Of a stretch of DNA of 64,000 nt, positions 48,750-58,975 are shown one piece after another; position 1 is the first letter of the stretch, and every line of letters begins with the position of its first letter. Below the pieces are notes generated by a model. It had not been told where the DNA came from, ran no database searches, and was given only the letters and a program-made list of their open reading frames with translations. The stretch comes from Epiperipatus broadwayi (Eukaryota > Onychophora > Udeonychophora > Euonychophora > Peripatidae): assembly GCA_028023455.1 (NCBI GenBank), contig JAQFVV010006200.1, forward strand, positions 7,405,506 through 7,469,505. The letters are read 5' to 3'. A program made the translations under genes and the position numbers.

Positions 48750-49180
48750 GGATCCACACTTAACTCAATTAAAAACTGTATGCAGCTCTGACACCACATT
48801 TGACCATTATTGGTATATTTCATCTTGTACTTTTATGTTGAAACAACTTCTCTGTCATAAAAATGCAAAGTAAAGTTGTAGTTAGTATACTTTTGTTTCA
48901 TTTCAAGTATCTGATTTTATCTATAGTAATCCTTTTTTCCATATCATAATAGAGAAGCTATAGGATATAAATAAACTTGCATAGGTGATCAGATATTTTT
49001 AAATATTTTATAACCTAATCATTTCAATTAACTGAGTCAAATGACTTAGACAGATCATTAACAGTGACATATAAATTGTATCTTTTTTCTATTCGCCTGA
49101 TGGAAAAAATAGTTTATGAAGTGCTTAATGGTAATCTAAAACCACATTGAGTCTCTGCTAATCATTTATCTGCTACTGAT
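48750..49180 (-). pseudogene. Non-LTR RT fragment, second clade
   Basis: The minus strand near 49170-49030 reads LAETQCGFRL, TIFSIRRIEKR, NLYVTVNDLSKSFDSVN. This fits the widespread LSExQCGFRxxRSTxDxIFxxRQLQEK...LYxxFxDLTKAFDxVN region of a LINE RT, motif A included (FxDL...FD). Stops follow, and near 48790 GVRAAYSF may be a decayed VKQGCVLAPTLFS. It differs from the RTE family in sequence. Short and dead. Confidence 0.6.
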
Positions 49181-49189
49181 ATTTTTTCC

Positions 49190-49580
49190 TTTAATTATTA
49201 CTGCTGTATTTTTGAAAATTATTTTTCAAAATATAATAATATCCTTGGTCTATATCTTGTTGTTCCAAAGCTTTAATCATTGCAGAAATATTTATAAAAT
49301 CAAATGGTCTTTTCATAATCTACAAATCTAAAGCATAATATAATTTCTATTTATTCACTTTTCTATAATTTTTCTTAATATACTCTGCTAAAGCAACTCT
49401 TAAATCTCCATTGTTTTTAGTTTATTCCAATTTAACATTTGCTGTAGACAAATTGCAATGATTTTAGTAAAGATCATGTACAGTACTAATAGAATACTGA
49501 GAGGTTTGTAATTTTTAATAATTTCTTAAATATCAATATTACTACCTCAGTCCTCCAACCATCTAGTACAGAGTTTTATC
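49190..49580 (-). pseudogene. Diverged RTE RT fragment
   Basis: The plus-strand text parallels 43585-43960 of the intact RTE base by base with many substitutions: AATATCCTTGGTCTATATCTTG, CCAAAGCTTTAATCATTGCAGA, TTTTCATAATCTACAAATC. It covers the region from motif A to NYRPIS. It adjoins the fragment at 48750-49180 directly, so two LINE scraps are joined or nested. Confidence 0.75.
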
Positions 49581-50590
49581 TTCTTTTACCATGTTTTATG
49601 TACTAAAACAAACAGTATTTGAATATGGCTTTAGTAATGCATTGTGATGATACAACAAGATTAAGATTATATAAGGATAATTAAAGGAATGCATATGAAC
49701 ATTGGGTATACACCATTTTATTCTAAATTTGTGTAAAAATATAAACTATTAATTCAAGAAGAATATTATCTTGCATAAAACATTCATTAAGTTATAACAT
49801 AGCCTAAAATATCATGCATCAAATTGAATTTATACTAAAAAAGAAAATTTCAAATAAATGCTTTATATAACATATTTACTTATGCAAATAATACCCAAGT
49901 ATTAACGTTACTAAAATAATAAATTTAATGACATCTTTTTTATTCAGTTTAATTGTTCTGCCATCATACCATTATCCAATGCTTTACTCCACTTTTTTCA
50001 TTCTGCATCACAGAGCTACATTATTAATAAAGCCATCCAAATCAGTCATAAGAAACTAAGACCTATTTGACATGATTAGTGAATAATAATAAAGATTTAT
50101 TAGGTTCTACCTTTATGTGTTTTAATTATATTGTAATTAAAATAAATTGGGGTTCCAGTTGTCATTCATGCGGCTTCTATCTAAGCTTAACTTACTTTTT
50201 AGACTTTTAATAAACAATATTAAGATAAATAAATATAGATACACACACCCATACAAGTACAATATCAAACTTACCTAATAAAATAAATACATCTAATTTA
50301 AATATGTTTTTATTCTTAAATAAATTAAAATTGCCACCACTCTCTATATAATTATGTTAGATTATCCCTATCATTAATTTTATGTTGTAAAAGAAAAACA
50401 GAAAAAATATTTTATTATTAATATCATTATTATTGAATTATTATAACTTTTTCATGTAATAGAATAGCATTTATTTATTTACTCATGCAACCTATCTTAA
50501 AACACTTATGCATATATGGATTAAAATAAGAATATTTGTAGTCACTTATTATTAACCATAAGTTTTTTTTTTTTGTATGAAATTAATTTC
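49581..50590. other. AT-rich intergenic DNA
   Basis: No recognisable content. Confidence 0.45.
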
Positions 50591-50599
50591 AGAACAATG

Positions 50600-50668
50600 T
50601 TGATTAAAACAGGCAAAACTCTCTTTAGAGTAGTGCCACTCAGTGCAAGCCAGAGTAAACAATGTATT
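50600..50668. repeat. Family A copy, left part, split by LTR element
   Basis: ATTAAAACAGGCAAAACTCTC and CACTCAGTGCAAGCCAGAGTAA match the family A unit at 7570-7650. The copy stops at the LTR retrotransposon and resumes at 53571. GTATT at 50664-50668 is the LTR element's TSD. Confidence 0.8.
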
Positions 50669-51193
50669 TGATGTGTATGCATCAAATAAATGAGACTTTA
50701 GACAGATCTGAGTAAGTTAGAATATTAGTTTAATTTCCCGCAAATTTCACATATACACATTATTGTTACATACGTCAGTTAAATCACTCCTTTAAAGTTG
50801 AGTATCATAAGTCTGCCTGTTAGGGCCACTGTAACCTTTTCTACTAATCTGCCCTGATTCTCCCTCTACATCCCACTTATATACCCGACTTCTGGAGTTC
50901 TAACAAAACATCTCTCATTCATAAATACCTCTTCTTACATGATCTGTTAGCTGAACCCTTTGCTAGTCCCTATGGGTTTTGATTTATCCCCATGTTTACC
51001 TTATAAGGCTAGGCATTTTGGAAGTACATTTTACTTAACCTTCAACCCATATATGGTTATTTTTACATGATAATTTACATTAATAATTCCAATTCTTTTT
51101 ATACACTTATATTATTTATGAATCTTTAATTTTACACTATTATTTACATAAAGAATTTCAACAATCTTAAATCAATTTGTCTGTGACACTACA
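50669..51193 (-). repeat. Long terminal repeat (3' LTR of minus-strand element)
   Basis: About 525 bp bounded by TG...CA (TGATGTGTATGCATCA to GTGACACTACA), nearly identical to 53046-53565. Since the coding strand is minus, this is the downstream LTR. The two LTRs differ by scattered substitutions and small indels, so the insertion is not recent. Confidence 0.92.
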
Positions 51194-51208
51194 CTCCTCC
51201 TCCACTCC
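51194..51208 (-). other. Polypurine tract
   Basis: The minus strand reads GGAGTGGAGGAGGAG directly upstream of the 3' LTR (plus strand CTCCTCCTCCACTCC). This is the expected place and composition for the plus-strand primer of reverse transcription. Confidence 0.8.
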
Positions 51209-51224
51209 AGAAGTATCCGTTATT

Positions 51225-51741
51225 TCACAAAGTCTCTTTTGGTTTGTTCATGTTGTTTTTGTCGGGGTATCTTCCCTTCCAGCTGGAAAAACTCCAGCGA
51301 TGAATGTGATTACAATGTCTTTTGTACACCATCTCACCAACAATGAACTTCTCATGCTCAATCCATAATCTTATAGCTTCTTCTCTCTGCCTTTTTTTCA
51401 AATTCTTTCTATTGGAACCATTCTTGATGCCTTTGTTGAGCTGCTTCACATAATACTCTTTCATGTTGTCACTGCCATTCATGAATTCTTTCTACCTTAC
51501 TCTTATCAAAAGTTCAAAACTTCCTTTCCCCAAGTTTGCTTGTTGGAATTTCAGATTTGAAAGCATTTTCACTTCTGTCACTCTTAACCTTCACAATTGT
51601 TTTTCCTTTGTTTTTATCCAAATTGTGTGAACTCACATTATTTACTTCAGATGCTCCATCCATCTTGCTCCACTGTGCATATGATACTTTCTGGCTTTTG
51701 AATATTACTGGTATTGAGTGATCTCTTAACTGTAGTTGCAC
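51225..51741 (-). pseudogene. Residual pol: RT start joined to integrase end
   Basis: The frame 51514-51741 begins QLRDHSIPVIFKSQKVSYA, like the N-terminal RT segment LKxxxxPVFxKxRxVPYA of Ty3/gypsy. The frame 51225-51482 contains an arginine/lysine-rich stretch and FIVGEMVYKRHCN...RW, like the integrase C-terminal FxVGDxVYVRNxxxxxKW. The RT palm, RNase H and integrase core that should lie between are absent. Relation of the intervening SEVNNVSSHN stretch is unknown. Confidence 0.55.
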
Positions 51742-51777
51742 CGGTGTTGTTTGTTTTTGCCCCGACCTTGTTCTAAA

Positions 51778-52239
51778 TCAAAGTAGGGGTTTATTTTGTA
51801 TTTCCTTTCCGATATAAATTTTTTTTATTACCTTTATCATAATTCCCAGTGGTTGAAACCAGTTCCTACTGATCAGTGGGTTTATTTGGTTATACATTAT
51901 AAATAATGGTAGCACTCTGCTGTTCGCATTTAATTTTACTCTCACCAAAACTCTTCTAATGATCTCAACTGTGTTTCCATTGACATTTCTAGCACAAACT
52001 TCAGTCCTCTCAATTTTTTTAGAAAAACTGCTTTCTTTAGTAATGTTCTTCCAATCTCTTAAAGATAAGAGAGATACTCCTGAGCTGCTATCCATTTCCA
52101 TTTTGAACCACCTTCCTTCTATGTATACTGTTTGCCTAATTTCAGACTTTGTGCTCTTTAATGATTTTATATCGTACATTTCTGGGAATTGTTTACTTAA
52201 TTTTGATTTGTGGAAATCTCTCACTAGAGGTCCTCGCAC
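51778..52239 (-). pseudogene. Retropepsin-like protease domain of LTR element
   Basis: An open 153-codon stretch reads WFKMEMDSSSGVSLLSLRDW around residues 44-63. This fits the family pattern xxMEIDSGSxVSxLSxxxW, in which DSG/DTG supplies the catalytic aspartate; here it is DSSSG, so the motif may be damaged. Further on, VRVKLNAN, VLPLFIM and ISRNWFQPLGI fit the second strand and the LLGRxWLxxL-type end of gypsy proteases. The domain processes Gag-Pol in intact elements. It follows the gag zinc knuckle upstream and precedes the RT start. Confidence 0.7.
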
Positions 52240-52264
52240 TTCGTGGCTTGATGGGTTGCACTGG

Positions 52265-53035
52265 AATTGACTACAATTTCACTCAAGGTAACCTGGTTTT
52301 CTGCAGCTGTAACATACGCGATTGCACCTATATTTTTTCTGGCTCCTGCCTTTTCCTTCTTGTTCAACTATTCTGTGGATGGATGTATACTGTATATGCT
52401 GTGCTGTGTTGATTACATATTCCTTTGCTTGGTCAATTACTAATTTGTTCCCCTTTTTATTGCTTCCTTATACATTATTGTCGAGTCTGCTAATAAATGT
52501 TCGCGCAATTTTGTTTCATATATTCCCAGTAATAATTGTTCGAGGAGTGCTTCTTCTAAAAACTGGCCATAAGCACAATTTTTTTCTAATTCACATAGTG
52601 CCGCATTGTATTCTTTAAAAGTTTCATTTTTTTCCTGTCATCGTAGTCTAAAATGTAATCTTGCGATATGTTTTGATGGTAGAGGGCAGAACTCTACAGT
52701 TAATTTCATGACTACCTCATTGTATGGTAACGTTTTAGGCTCTCACAAACGATTGGCTATTTCCAATACTTTTATTTCTGCAAAATCCAAAAGAGTAGCT
52801 ATTTTTATATCATTTTCCTTGACGCTATTTACCAGGAAATGTTTTTCTACTAGTTTTACATATAATGACCAGTTACCTGATTTTCAACATCGAAGTCTGT
52901 TATTCACAATTGTATGTTGGTGGCCATTTTTGAAGCACGAATTTATCTCTGGTTGCGGTTCCCTTTTTTGGTTTGATACTGAAGTCCGACATATGTTTGT
53001 TGTTCCCAAATCTGTCTATGGTGATCCTGTCGACT
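52265..53035 (-). pseudogene. Gag of LTR element with CCHC-like zinc knuckle
   Basis: The minus strand gives a Gag-like region (Y..ALC..., LVIDQAKEYVINTAQHIQYTS in 52380-52450) followed at about 52270-52325 by CYSCRKPGYLE.NC, a CX2CX4HX4C knuckle with Tyr in place of His and an in-frame stop within it. Frame changes occur at about 52620 and 52760. Gag forms the particle that packages element RNA. The order gag-protease-pol agrees with the element's strand. Confidence 0.7.
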
Positions 53036-53045
53036 GTTCCAGCTT

Positions 53046-53565
53046 TGATGTGTATGCATCAAATAAATGAAACTTTAGACAGATCTGAGTAAGTTAGAAT
53101 ATTAGTTTAATTTCCTGCAAATTTCACATATATACATTATTGTTACATACGTCGGTTAAAGCACTCCTTTAAAGTTGGGTATCATAGGTCTGCCCATTAG
53201 GGCCACTGTAGTCTAAACTTTTTCTACTAATGCTGCCCTGATTCTCCCTCTATATACCTGACTTCTGGAGTTCTAACAGAACATCTCTCATTCCATAAAT
53301 ACCTCTCCTTACATGGTCTGTTAGCTGAACCTTTCGCTAGTCCCTATGGGTTTTGATTTATCCCTATTTTTACCTTATAAGGATAGGAATTTTGGAAGTA
53401 CATTTTACTTAACCTTCACCCATTTATGGTTATTTTTACATGACAATTTACATTAATAATTCCAATACTTTCTATACACTTATATTATTTATGAATCTTT
53501 AATTTTACACTTTATTTATATAAAGAATTTCAACAATCTTAAATCAACTTGTCCATGACACTACA
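53046..53565 (-). repeat. Long terminal repeat (5' LTR of minus-strand element)
   Basis: About 520 bp, TG...CA ends, paired with 50669-51193. It would contain the element's promoter. Just inside it the minus strand reads AAGCTGGAACAGTCGACAG; TGGAACAG could be a primer-binding site, but I cannot assign the tRNA. Confidence 0.92.
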
Positions 53566-53570
53566 GTATT

Positions 53571-53735
53571 CAAGAACATTTGTGCATAAAATCCCTATCT
53601 AGTGCCTACTCATCCAATATCTCTAGACTAATTTCCAGTTTGTGGCTTTCATCAGTGAGGAGTCTTGGATCTGAGAACACCACACTTAGATCTTAGGATC
53701 TAACACAACCATGTGATATTTAATGGTTTAATATT
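53571..53735. repeat. Family A copy, right part, split by LTR element
   Basis: The sequence continues the family A unit (AAATCCCTATCTAGTGCCTA, CTTTCATCAGTGAGGAGTCTT, ATGTGATATTTAATGG) exactly where 50668 left off if the LTR element and one GTATT are removed. On the minus strand CTGATGA (53649-53655) precedes GAAA (53632-53635). Confidence 0.8.
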
Positions 53736-55615
53736 GTGATGGCAGCTTACAAGCTTAATCCCAACAACTCATGATTACTTGTATCACTAATTGTGTCTAT
53801 TCCTAACTTACACTTAGCTCAAATAAAATTTTTTAACTGATATACAGTATATGCATTAATCTACAATCTCAAAACATAACTTGATGTGGTTATGTGATGT
53901 ATATATTTTTAACAAATGACAAAAGGTTAAATTTACGAGAAAATATTTCTTTTTTCTCCTGTCACATATATAAATAGTTAGGAAAATCCCTAATAATAAA
54001 AATGCACAAAATTAAATACTTTAAAAAAAAAATTAATGCAAATTTTTATATATTTCAACCTATAATGAATTTGTCTCTATTGTCTTATGCGTGACTAGTC
54101 TAAACAGTATAATGACATGGACTGACATTTATCAATTTTGGAAATGAACAGAGGTCAAAGTAGTCCTATGCAAACAAGTATGAGAACAAAATGATTATTT
54201 ATTACATCACTTTAAATCGATTGTCGATAATTTAATATATTAAAGAACGGGAATTATGCGAGATAAAAAAATATATAAAATCTTTTTTTTTTTACTTGCA
54301 TGATCTTTGCAAATTACTTGTGAGACAAAAAAGACAAGATCAAAAAAAAAAAACATTTCTAGAATACAAGAGAAATCGGATGTGTTGTTCCAGAAATTTG
54401 CTATTTTTGGGCATATAATTTTCATATAACACCATGATAATTAAAAGAAATATTTAAAGCAAAAAAGAATAAAGGATTTCATCTCAGTAAATAAAGTCAG
54501 AAATTCATTTTAAACATATTTTATATCAAATATTCATAACCATTCTAGTTGAACACAAATTGAAGAATATTAAAGATTGCCAATATTCAAAATATAATTT
54601 TGAAATAATCTTCAATTGTGCGTGAAACCTATATAATGCCAACTATAGCTAATTTTAAAAAATCATTTATAATTAACCACTATGTGATGTTTTCTTGCTA
54701 AATTGATGTCATAGGTGAATCATTGTTTTTCCTTGCTATGGAAGCATGAGAATTTCTTTATCTATTCTTGAAATTCCTAAGAAACATCTTTTGTCATATA
54801 TGAAATGCTTACTGATGGATCTGTGGAAAAACTGAGTGAGGGCCAAAATAGAACTGTTCTGAGTGCACAACCAATAGATGCTAATAAACAGTCCATACTT
54901 TGTTTAAAGAGAATCTTCTGTAAGACATGAACTATATATTTATGAAGGACTTTTGTCAACTCATCAATTTTAAATCCAATCGATTCAAAGAAATTATGAA
55001 ATTTTAATTATATGTTTTAGAATTTTTAGAATCCTTGTTGTAAATTTTTTTTTCAGCTTGTTTCATACTTGGAACTGTATATTTTTTTGTGATTTGACTT
55101 TTTATGAAAGTCAATCTTAAATAGAAGTTGAAAATAGGGAAGGGATAGTTAATTTTACTTGCAATGTCTTTTGTAAATAAAATCTAGATTAACATTTTTC
55201 CACCCATAGTGATGACATTTGGTCATTTACTACATGATAATAAGATAAGACTTTATTATTATTACATTAAATACATACACCTTATTGAGACAGAATTTAG
55301 GTCGCTTATTATATATTGACTAACACAACAATCATTACTTTTGTTTTTCTGCATAAATGACTAACCCCTTTTTTGTGAATTGCTTTTGCTATCATATGGT
55401 AAGTTGTACATATATTTTGGAGGGGGTTCATAAGGAATTCTAATTTAGCCCATTGGATATGAATTATTATGTAAATGGATATGTCAATGGAAATTTATAA
55501 ATTAATTATTTAGACTTGCCTTATGTTAAAGCAAGCTTATTTTTCTTTCTTTTATTATTTGAATTTTGTAGATAAGTGGTATCACCAAAATGAATTTCTA
55601 TCTAAGGGTCATAGG
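53736..55615. other. AT-rich intergenic DNA
   Basis: No gene or repeat family recognised; short open frames here lack motifs. Confidence 0.5.
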
Positions 55616-55617
55616 GA

Positions 55618-56190
55618 TGGTGGTGGAGCAAAATGAAAGAGACAGTGAATATTGACTCTGATGTTTATGTAAACAAATACGCTTGTTTGGAGGTCTTGGT
55701 AAAGCTTCATCTATTGATCATTAATACAAGCGATAGCAGGTTTTTACGTATATAAAACTTGTTTTGTTTTTCATAAATGTACCTTTAAAGTTTTCTTGCA
55801 ATGATATAGATTGCAGAAGCTTTGACTATGTGGAGAAACTGAACTGATATCAGACCCATATAGCTATCTAGTTTGATAGGCTGAGTTTGAAGACATTTAG
55901 GTGTCTAAAAAATTCATGCTTGCAAACTGATAGAAACATTTTGCATAAACGCTTGGAGTTAATATTTAGGTCTAGTTTCTCTAATTCCTATCCTTCACTG
56001 ATGAGAGCAAATCAGCTTGAAATCAGCTGATCTGAGGGTGGAACAAAATGAAAGAGACAGTGAATATTGACTCTGACATTTATGTAAACAAATACACTTG
56101 TTTGGAGGTCTTGGTAAAGCTCCATCTATTGATCATTAATACAAGCGATAGCAGGTTTTTACGTATATAAAACTTGTTTTGTTATATATA
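55618..56190 (+). repeat. Family B-like tandem: one full unit plus partial second
   Basis: A 155-bp segment starting GGTGGAGCAAAATGAAAGAG (about 55620) recurs at 56033 as GGTGGAACAAAATGAAAGAG, nearly identical, so the monomer is about 413 bp and the second copy is partial. The part between carries family B landmarks (ATATAGCTATCTAGTTTGATAG, TTTGAAGACATTTAGGTGTC). The junction directly follows a CTGATGA (55998) - GAAA (56019) motif, so the unit boundary and the putative ribozyme coincide. Confidence 0.75.
55998..56022 (+). ncRNA. Hammerhead-like core at the family B unit junction
   Basis: CTGATGA, then GAGC...GCTT (four pairs including a G-U next to the core), then GAAA. This matches the conserved boxes and a short helix II of hammerhead ribozymes. 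Helices I and III are not convincing by eye. Confidence 0.35.
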
Positions 56191-56410
56191 TATATATTGT
56201 TAAAACATATTGAACTTATATTTGTCTTGTTCTCCAATAAATGTTAATGAATTTATTAATATCAATTTAATCTTTCTAGTTTAGTAAATCAACTTAGTAG
56301 TCACTCATTAATATATAGCCTCAAATGTACACACATATATAGTATAATTATATAATAAAGTTGAAAATTAATTAGTCGATTTCTAAATAGATTATATGGT
56401 ACTTGAGTAT

Positions 56411-56671
56411 TAGTCCTGCAATATGCTATTAGATTTTCTGGCCTGTTCACATTGATATCAATTTTCTGATAACTTTGTAAATCTTATGATCTGACCAAAA
56501 TAACATGTACACAGATCTTGTACATATTTTTGGCCAGATTTTTTTGTGGAAAAAGTAACTTGTATACAAATGATCTTGTACATGATATTTTTGCAAAGAT
56601 TTACAAAGTTATCAGCAGGTTGACATGAATATGAAAAGTTTCAGCAAGTTTAATAGCATATTGCAGGACTA
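56411..56671. repeat. Foldback repeat
   Basis: TAGTCCTGCAATATGCTATT at the left returns as AATAGCATATTGCAGGACTA at the right, exact complements; GATAACTTTGTAAATCTT and CATGTACA..GATC are also inverted inside. The arms are about 115 bp with mismatches. No coding frame. Confidence 0.8.
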
Positions 56672-56740
56672 AAATTAACCCACTCTAAAAAATTGTAAAC
56701 ATTGTATGATTTGCAGAAGTAATACTCAAACAACATTTTA

Positions 56741-57150
56741 AACCATAAATTTTATATCTTAAAGACTACACCCCAGTGAAAACAGATTGAATCAACTCCT
56801 CAATGTTACTTTCCATATCACTAAATTAGAATTGTGTTGAAATAATATTGATTTACAAAAACAGATAAAATATATGCATATGCTACTTACCATTGTAATA
56901 AATTAAGAGGAATTGATCGGTTCAAACAACCAAATTAAAGAAAATACAGGTATAATTAAAAACATTGCAAACCATAAATTTTAGATGGGAAAAATTCTAT
57001 TTTTTTGGACTCTGGTAAAATAGATTGAATCAATTCTGCAATGTTATTTTACAATGAAACAATTACTAGATTATAATTGTGTTTAAATAATATTTACTTA
57101 CAAAAACAGAGAAAATATACATGTATGCTACTTAAACTGTAATAAAGAAC
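56741..57150. repeat. Diverged tandem duplication, period about 229 bp
   Basis: AACCATAAATTTTATATC (56741) and AACCATAAATTTTAGATG (56970) begin two units sharing AGATTGAATCAA.TC, ATGTTA.TTT, TTACAAAAACAGA.AAAATATA and GTATGCTACTTA/ATATGCTACTTA. Substitutions and small indels are frequent. Confidence 0.7.
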
Positions 57151-57330
57151 AGAAATTAATCACGTTTAAAAAACCCCAATTCAAATTTTATGTTACCACA
57201 GAAAATGGACATCCGAAGTGGAAATTTTTCCACAAAAATGAAGATGTGATTGCAAAGTGTGTTGAGATCTTTTCCAGAAAAATACTAAGAAATGGAAATT
57301 TTTTTGTAAAAAAGTAAGCAAAACAACAGC

Positions 57331-57735
57331 AATAATTCGGAACAATAAAGAAATATAAATTATAAGAGTTTTATTAATGCTTTTCATGCGGGGGAGGAAA
57401 AATTGGAGAAAAATATTCATCAAGCTATAATTTTTTATGTAAATTCACAGAACAAAACAAAAAATTCTCGGTAACAAGAAAGTAATTCTAAGAATTTCAT
57501 TACCACTTTTCATGTAGGTGGAAAAAAGTTTAGATAAATATTAATCAACCTATACCTTTTTTGTAAATACACACAAGAAAATAAAAAATGGTAAACAAAA
57601 CAAATCAAATAATTCAGAAGAATAAAGAAATAAAAATTATAAGACTTTTATTAATTACCAATTATCATGCAGGTGGACAAAATTGTAGAAAAATATTCAT
57701 CAACCTATACTTTTTGGCAAATACACCAAACAGAA
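57331..57735. repeat. Three-unit diverged tandem repeat, period about 139 bp
   Basis: Units begin near 57331, 57481 and 57609 and share AATAAAGAAATA.AAATTATAAGA, TTTTCATG..GG.GGA, AAAATATTCATCAA.CTATA and GTAAAT.CACA. No coding meaning found. Confidence 0.7.
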
Positions 57736-58173
57736 CAATAAAACAACGAAGGCATTCAATTCGGTAGTGGGCAGCTTCGAAATTGTCATCATTTTGGACC
57801 ATTTCCAAATACAAAACACACACACACATTACTTATGAAATTATGAAAACAAAATCAAAATACGAAAAGTACTTACACTCATTAAATTTAAATCAAATGA
57901 ACTGAATGCAAAAAAAAAAGAATAATAATCAAAATACGTTTTCCAAAAAAAAACAAAAAAAAAACAATTGTTTTCCAAAAACGTTTTGAAAAAGACAATG
58001 TTTTTGCAACTGACAACTATAAATAAAGCAAAATAATAACAATCAAAGTATGTTTTTAAAAAGAAATCACTGAAAAATATAAATAACGCAAAATAATAAT
58101 AATCAAAACATGTTTTGAAAAATCTAAATCACCTTTTCAGACGTTTTTCAATAGATATTGCAGGGTTTATTTT

Positions 58174-58234
58174 CTTTCAATTTGATATGTGAAAAGTCTC
58201 CTTTCTTTCAATTTGATATGTGAAAAGTCTCCTA
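58174..58234 (+). repeat. Two-copy 31-bp tandem repeat
   Basis: CTTTCAATTTGATATGTGAA and following AAGTCTCCT recur after 31 bases with identity except at the end. Confidence 0.9.
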
Positions 58235-58302
58235 TCTCTTCTACATTGCAGGATTAATATTCAAGTACCGATTATACTATTTGTAACCTATATAGAGATT
58301 CA

Positions 58303-58387
58303 GTAGTTGTCAGCTGGTAATGGTGCATTCCTGTTAAGAGAGTAAGAGCAAATTCTTCCTGGGTTTGAATTCTGGGAATAATGGAAC
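58303..58387 (+). mobile_element. Possible tRNA-like SINE head
   Basis: GTTGTCAGCTGGTAATGG fits an A box and GGGTTTGAATTCTGGG fits a B box at tRNA-like spacing. The 3' extent and TSD were not found. It could equally be a decayed tRNA pseudogene. Confidence 0.35.
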
Positions 58388-58557
58388 CGAAAGAAGGGTT
58401 GAGATATGGATGAACTGATCCAAATTGCATCTGGATTTAATAAATGAACATTAATATGGTTTGTTGAAAATAGGAGCAATCATAGATTATGTACTTCATC
58501 ACATTGTCTCCAAATCCTATTCAAAGATCTTAGTTCTGACAATAGTCAGATGTGACC

Positions 58558-58975
58558 CTCCCTTATTCATCAGCTGGACCATTACAATAACATGACTAAT
58601 AGAATATTGATGGCTATGGTTATTAAAGAACCAATGAAACCAAAATGTATGAGTCCTGAACTGAGTTTAGTCTTATATTTTGGACTCATAGTTTTGTAGT
58701 TGAGATCAAAGGTGGCTGATGGAAGGTTGCATTAGATCCTAAGATCTGGGTGCAGTGCTCTCAGATACAAAGCTCCTCACTGATGAAAGCCACAATCTAG
58801 AAACTATTCTGGGGATATTGGATGAGTAGGCACTAGATAGGAATTTTATACACAAACCTTCTTACATCCATTGATTACTGTGGCTTGCACTAAGTGGCAT
58901 TACTATATGGAGAGTTTTGGCTGTTTTAACAGCTTGAGCAAGCATACAAAATTGTGATCATGTAATGTTGATTAA
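58558..58975. repeat. Family A unit, inverted orientation
   Basis: It contains GGCTATGGTTATTAAAGAACC, CTAAGATCTGGGTGCAGTGC, CACTGATGAAAGCCACAATC, GGATGAGTAGGCACTAGATAG and ATGGAGAGTTTTGGCTGTTT, the order of the inverted unit at 8440-8830. CTGATGA (58780-58786) and GAAA (58800-58803) are both intact here. Confidence 0.8.

Larger units (their letters stand above)
50669..53565 (-). mobile_element. Ty3/gypsy-like LTR retrotransposon, internally deleted
   Basis: The 2.9-kb element has two LTRs, a 5-bp TSD GTATT (50664-50668, 53566-53570), a polypurine tract next to the 3' LTR, gag with a zinc knuckle and a protease-like domain. Most of RT, RNase H and integrase is missing: the start of RT (LRDHSIPVIFKSQKVSYA) passes within about 100 codons into an integrase C-terminus (FIVGEMVYKRHCN). 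It is inserted in a family A repeat. It could only move with enzymes supplied in trans. Confidence 0.9.

Noticed and set aside
51959-53070. Plus-strand frames at 51959-52270, 52149-52618 and 52606-53070
   Set aside because: They are antisense to the gag/protease region of the LTR element and contain no recognisable domain.
57331-57735. CRISPR-like array
   Set aside because: Only three diverged units of about 139 bp without short identical repeats and unique spacers; also a eukaryotic sequence.
58780-58803. Firm annotation of an active hammerhead in family A
   Set aside because: CTGATGA and GAAA are present, but the 13 bases between them pair poorly and helices I and III were not found. Kept only as part of a hypothesis.
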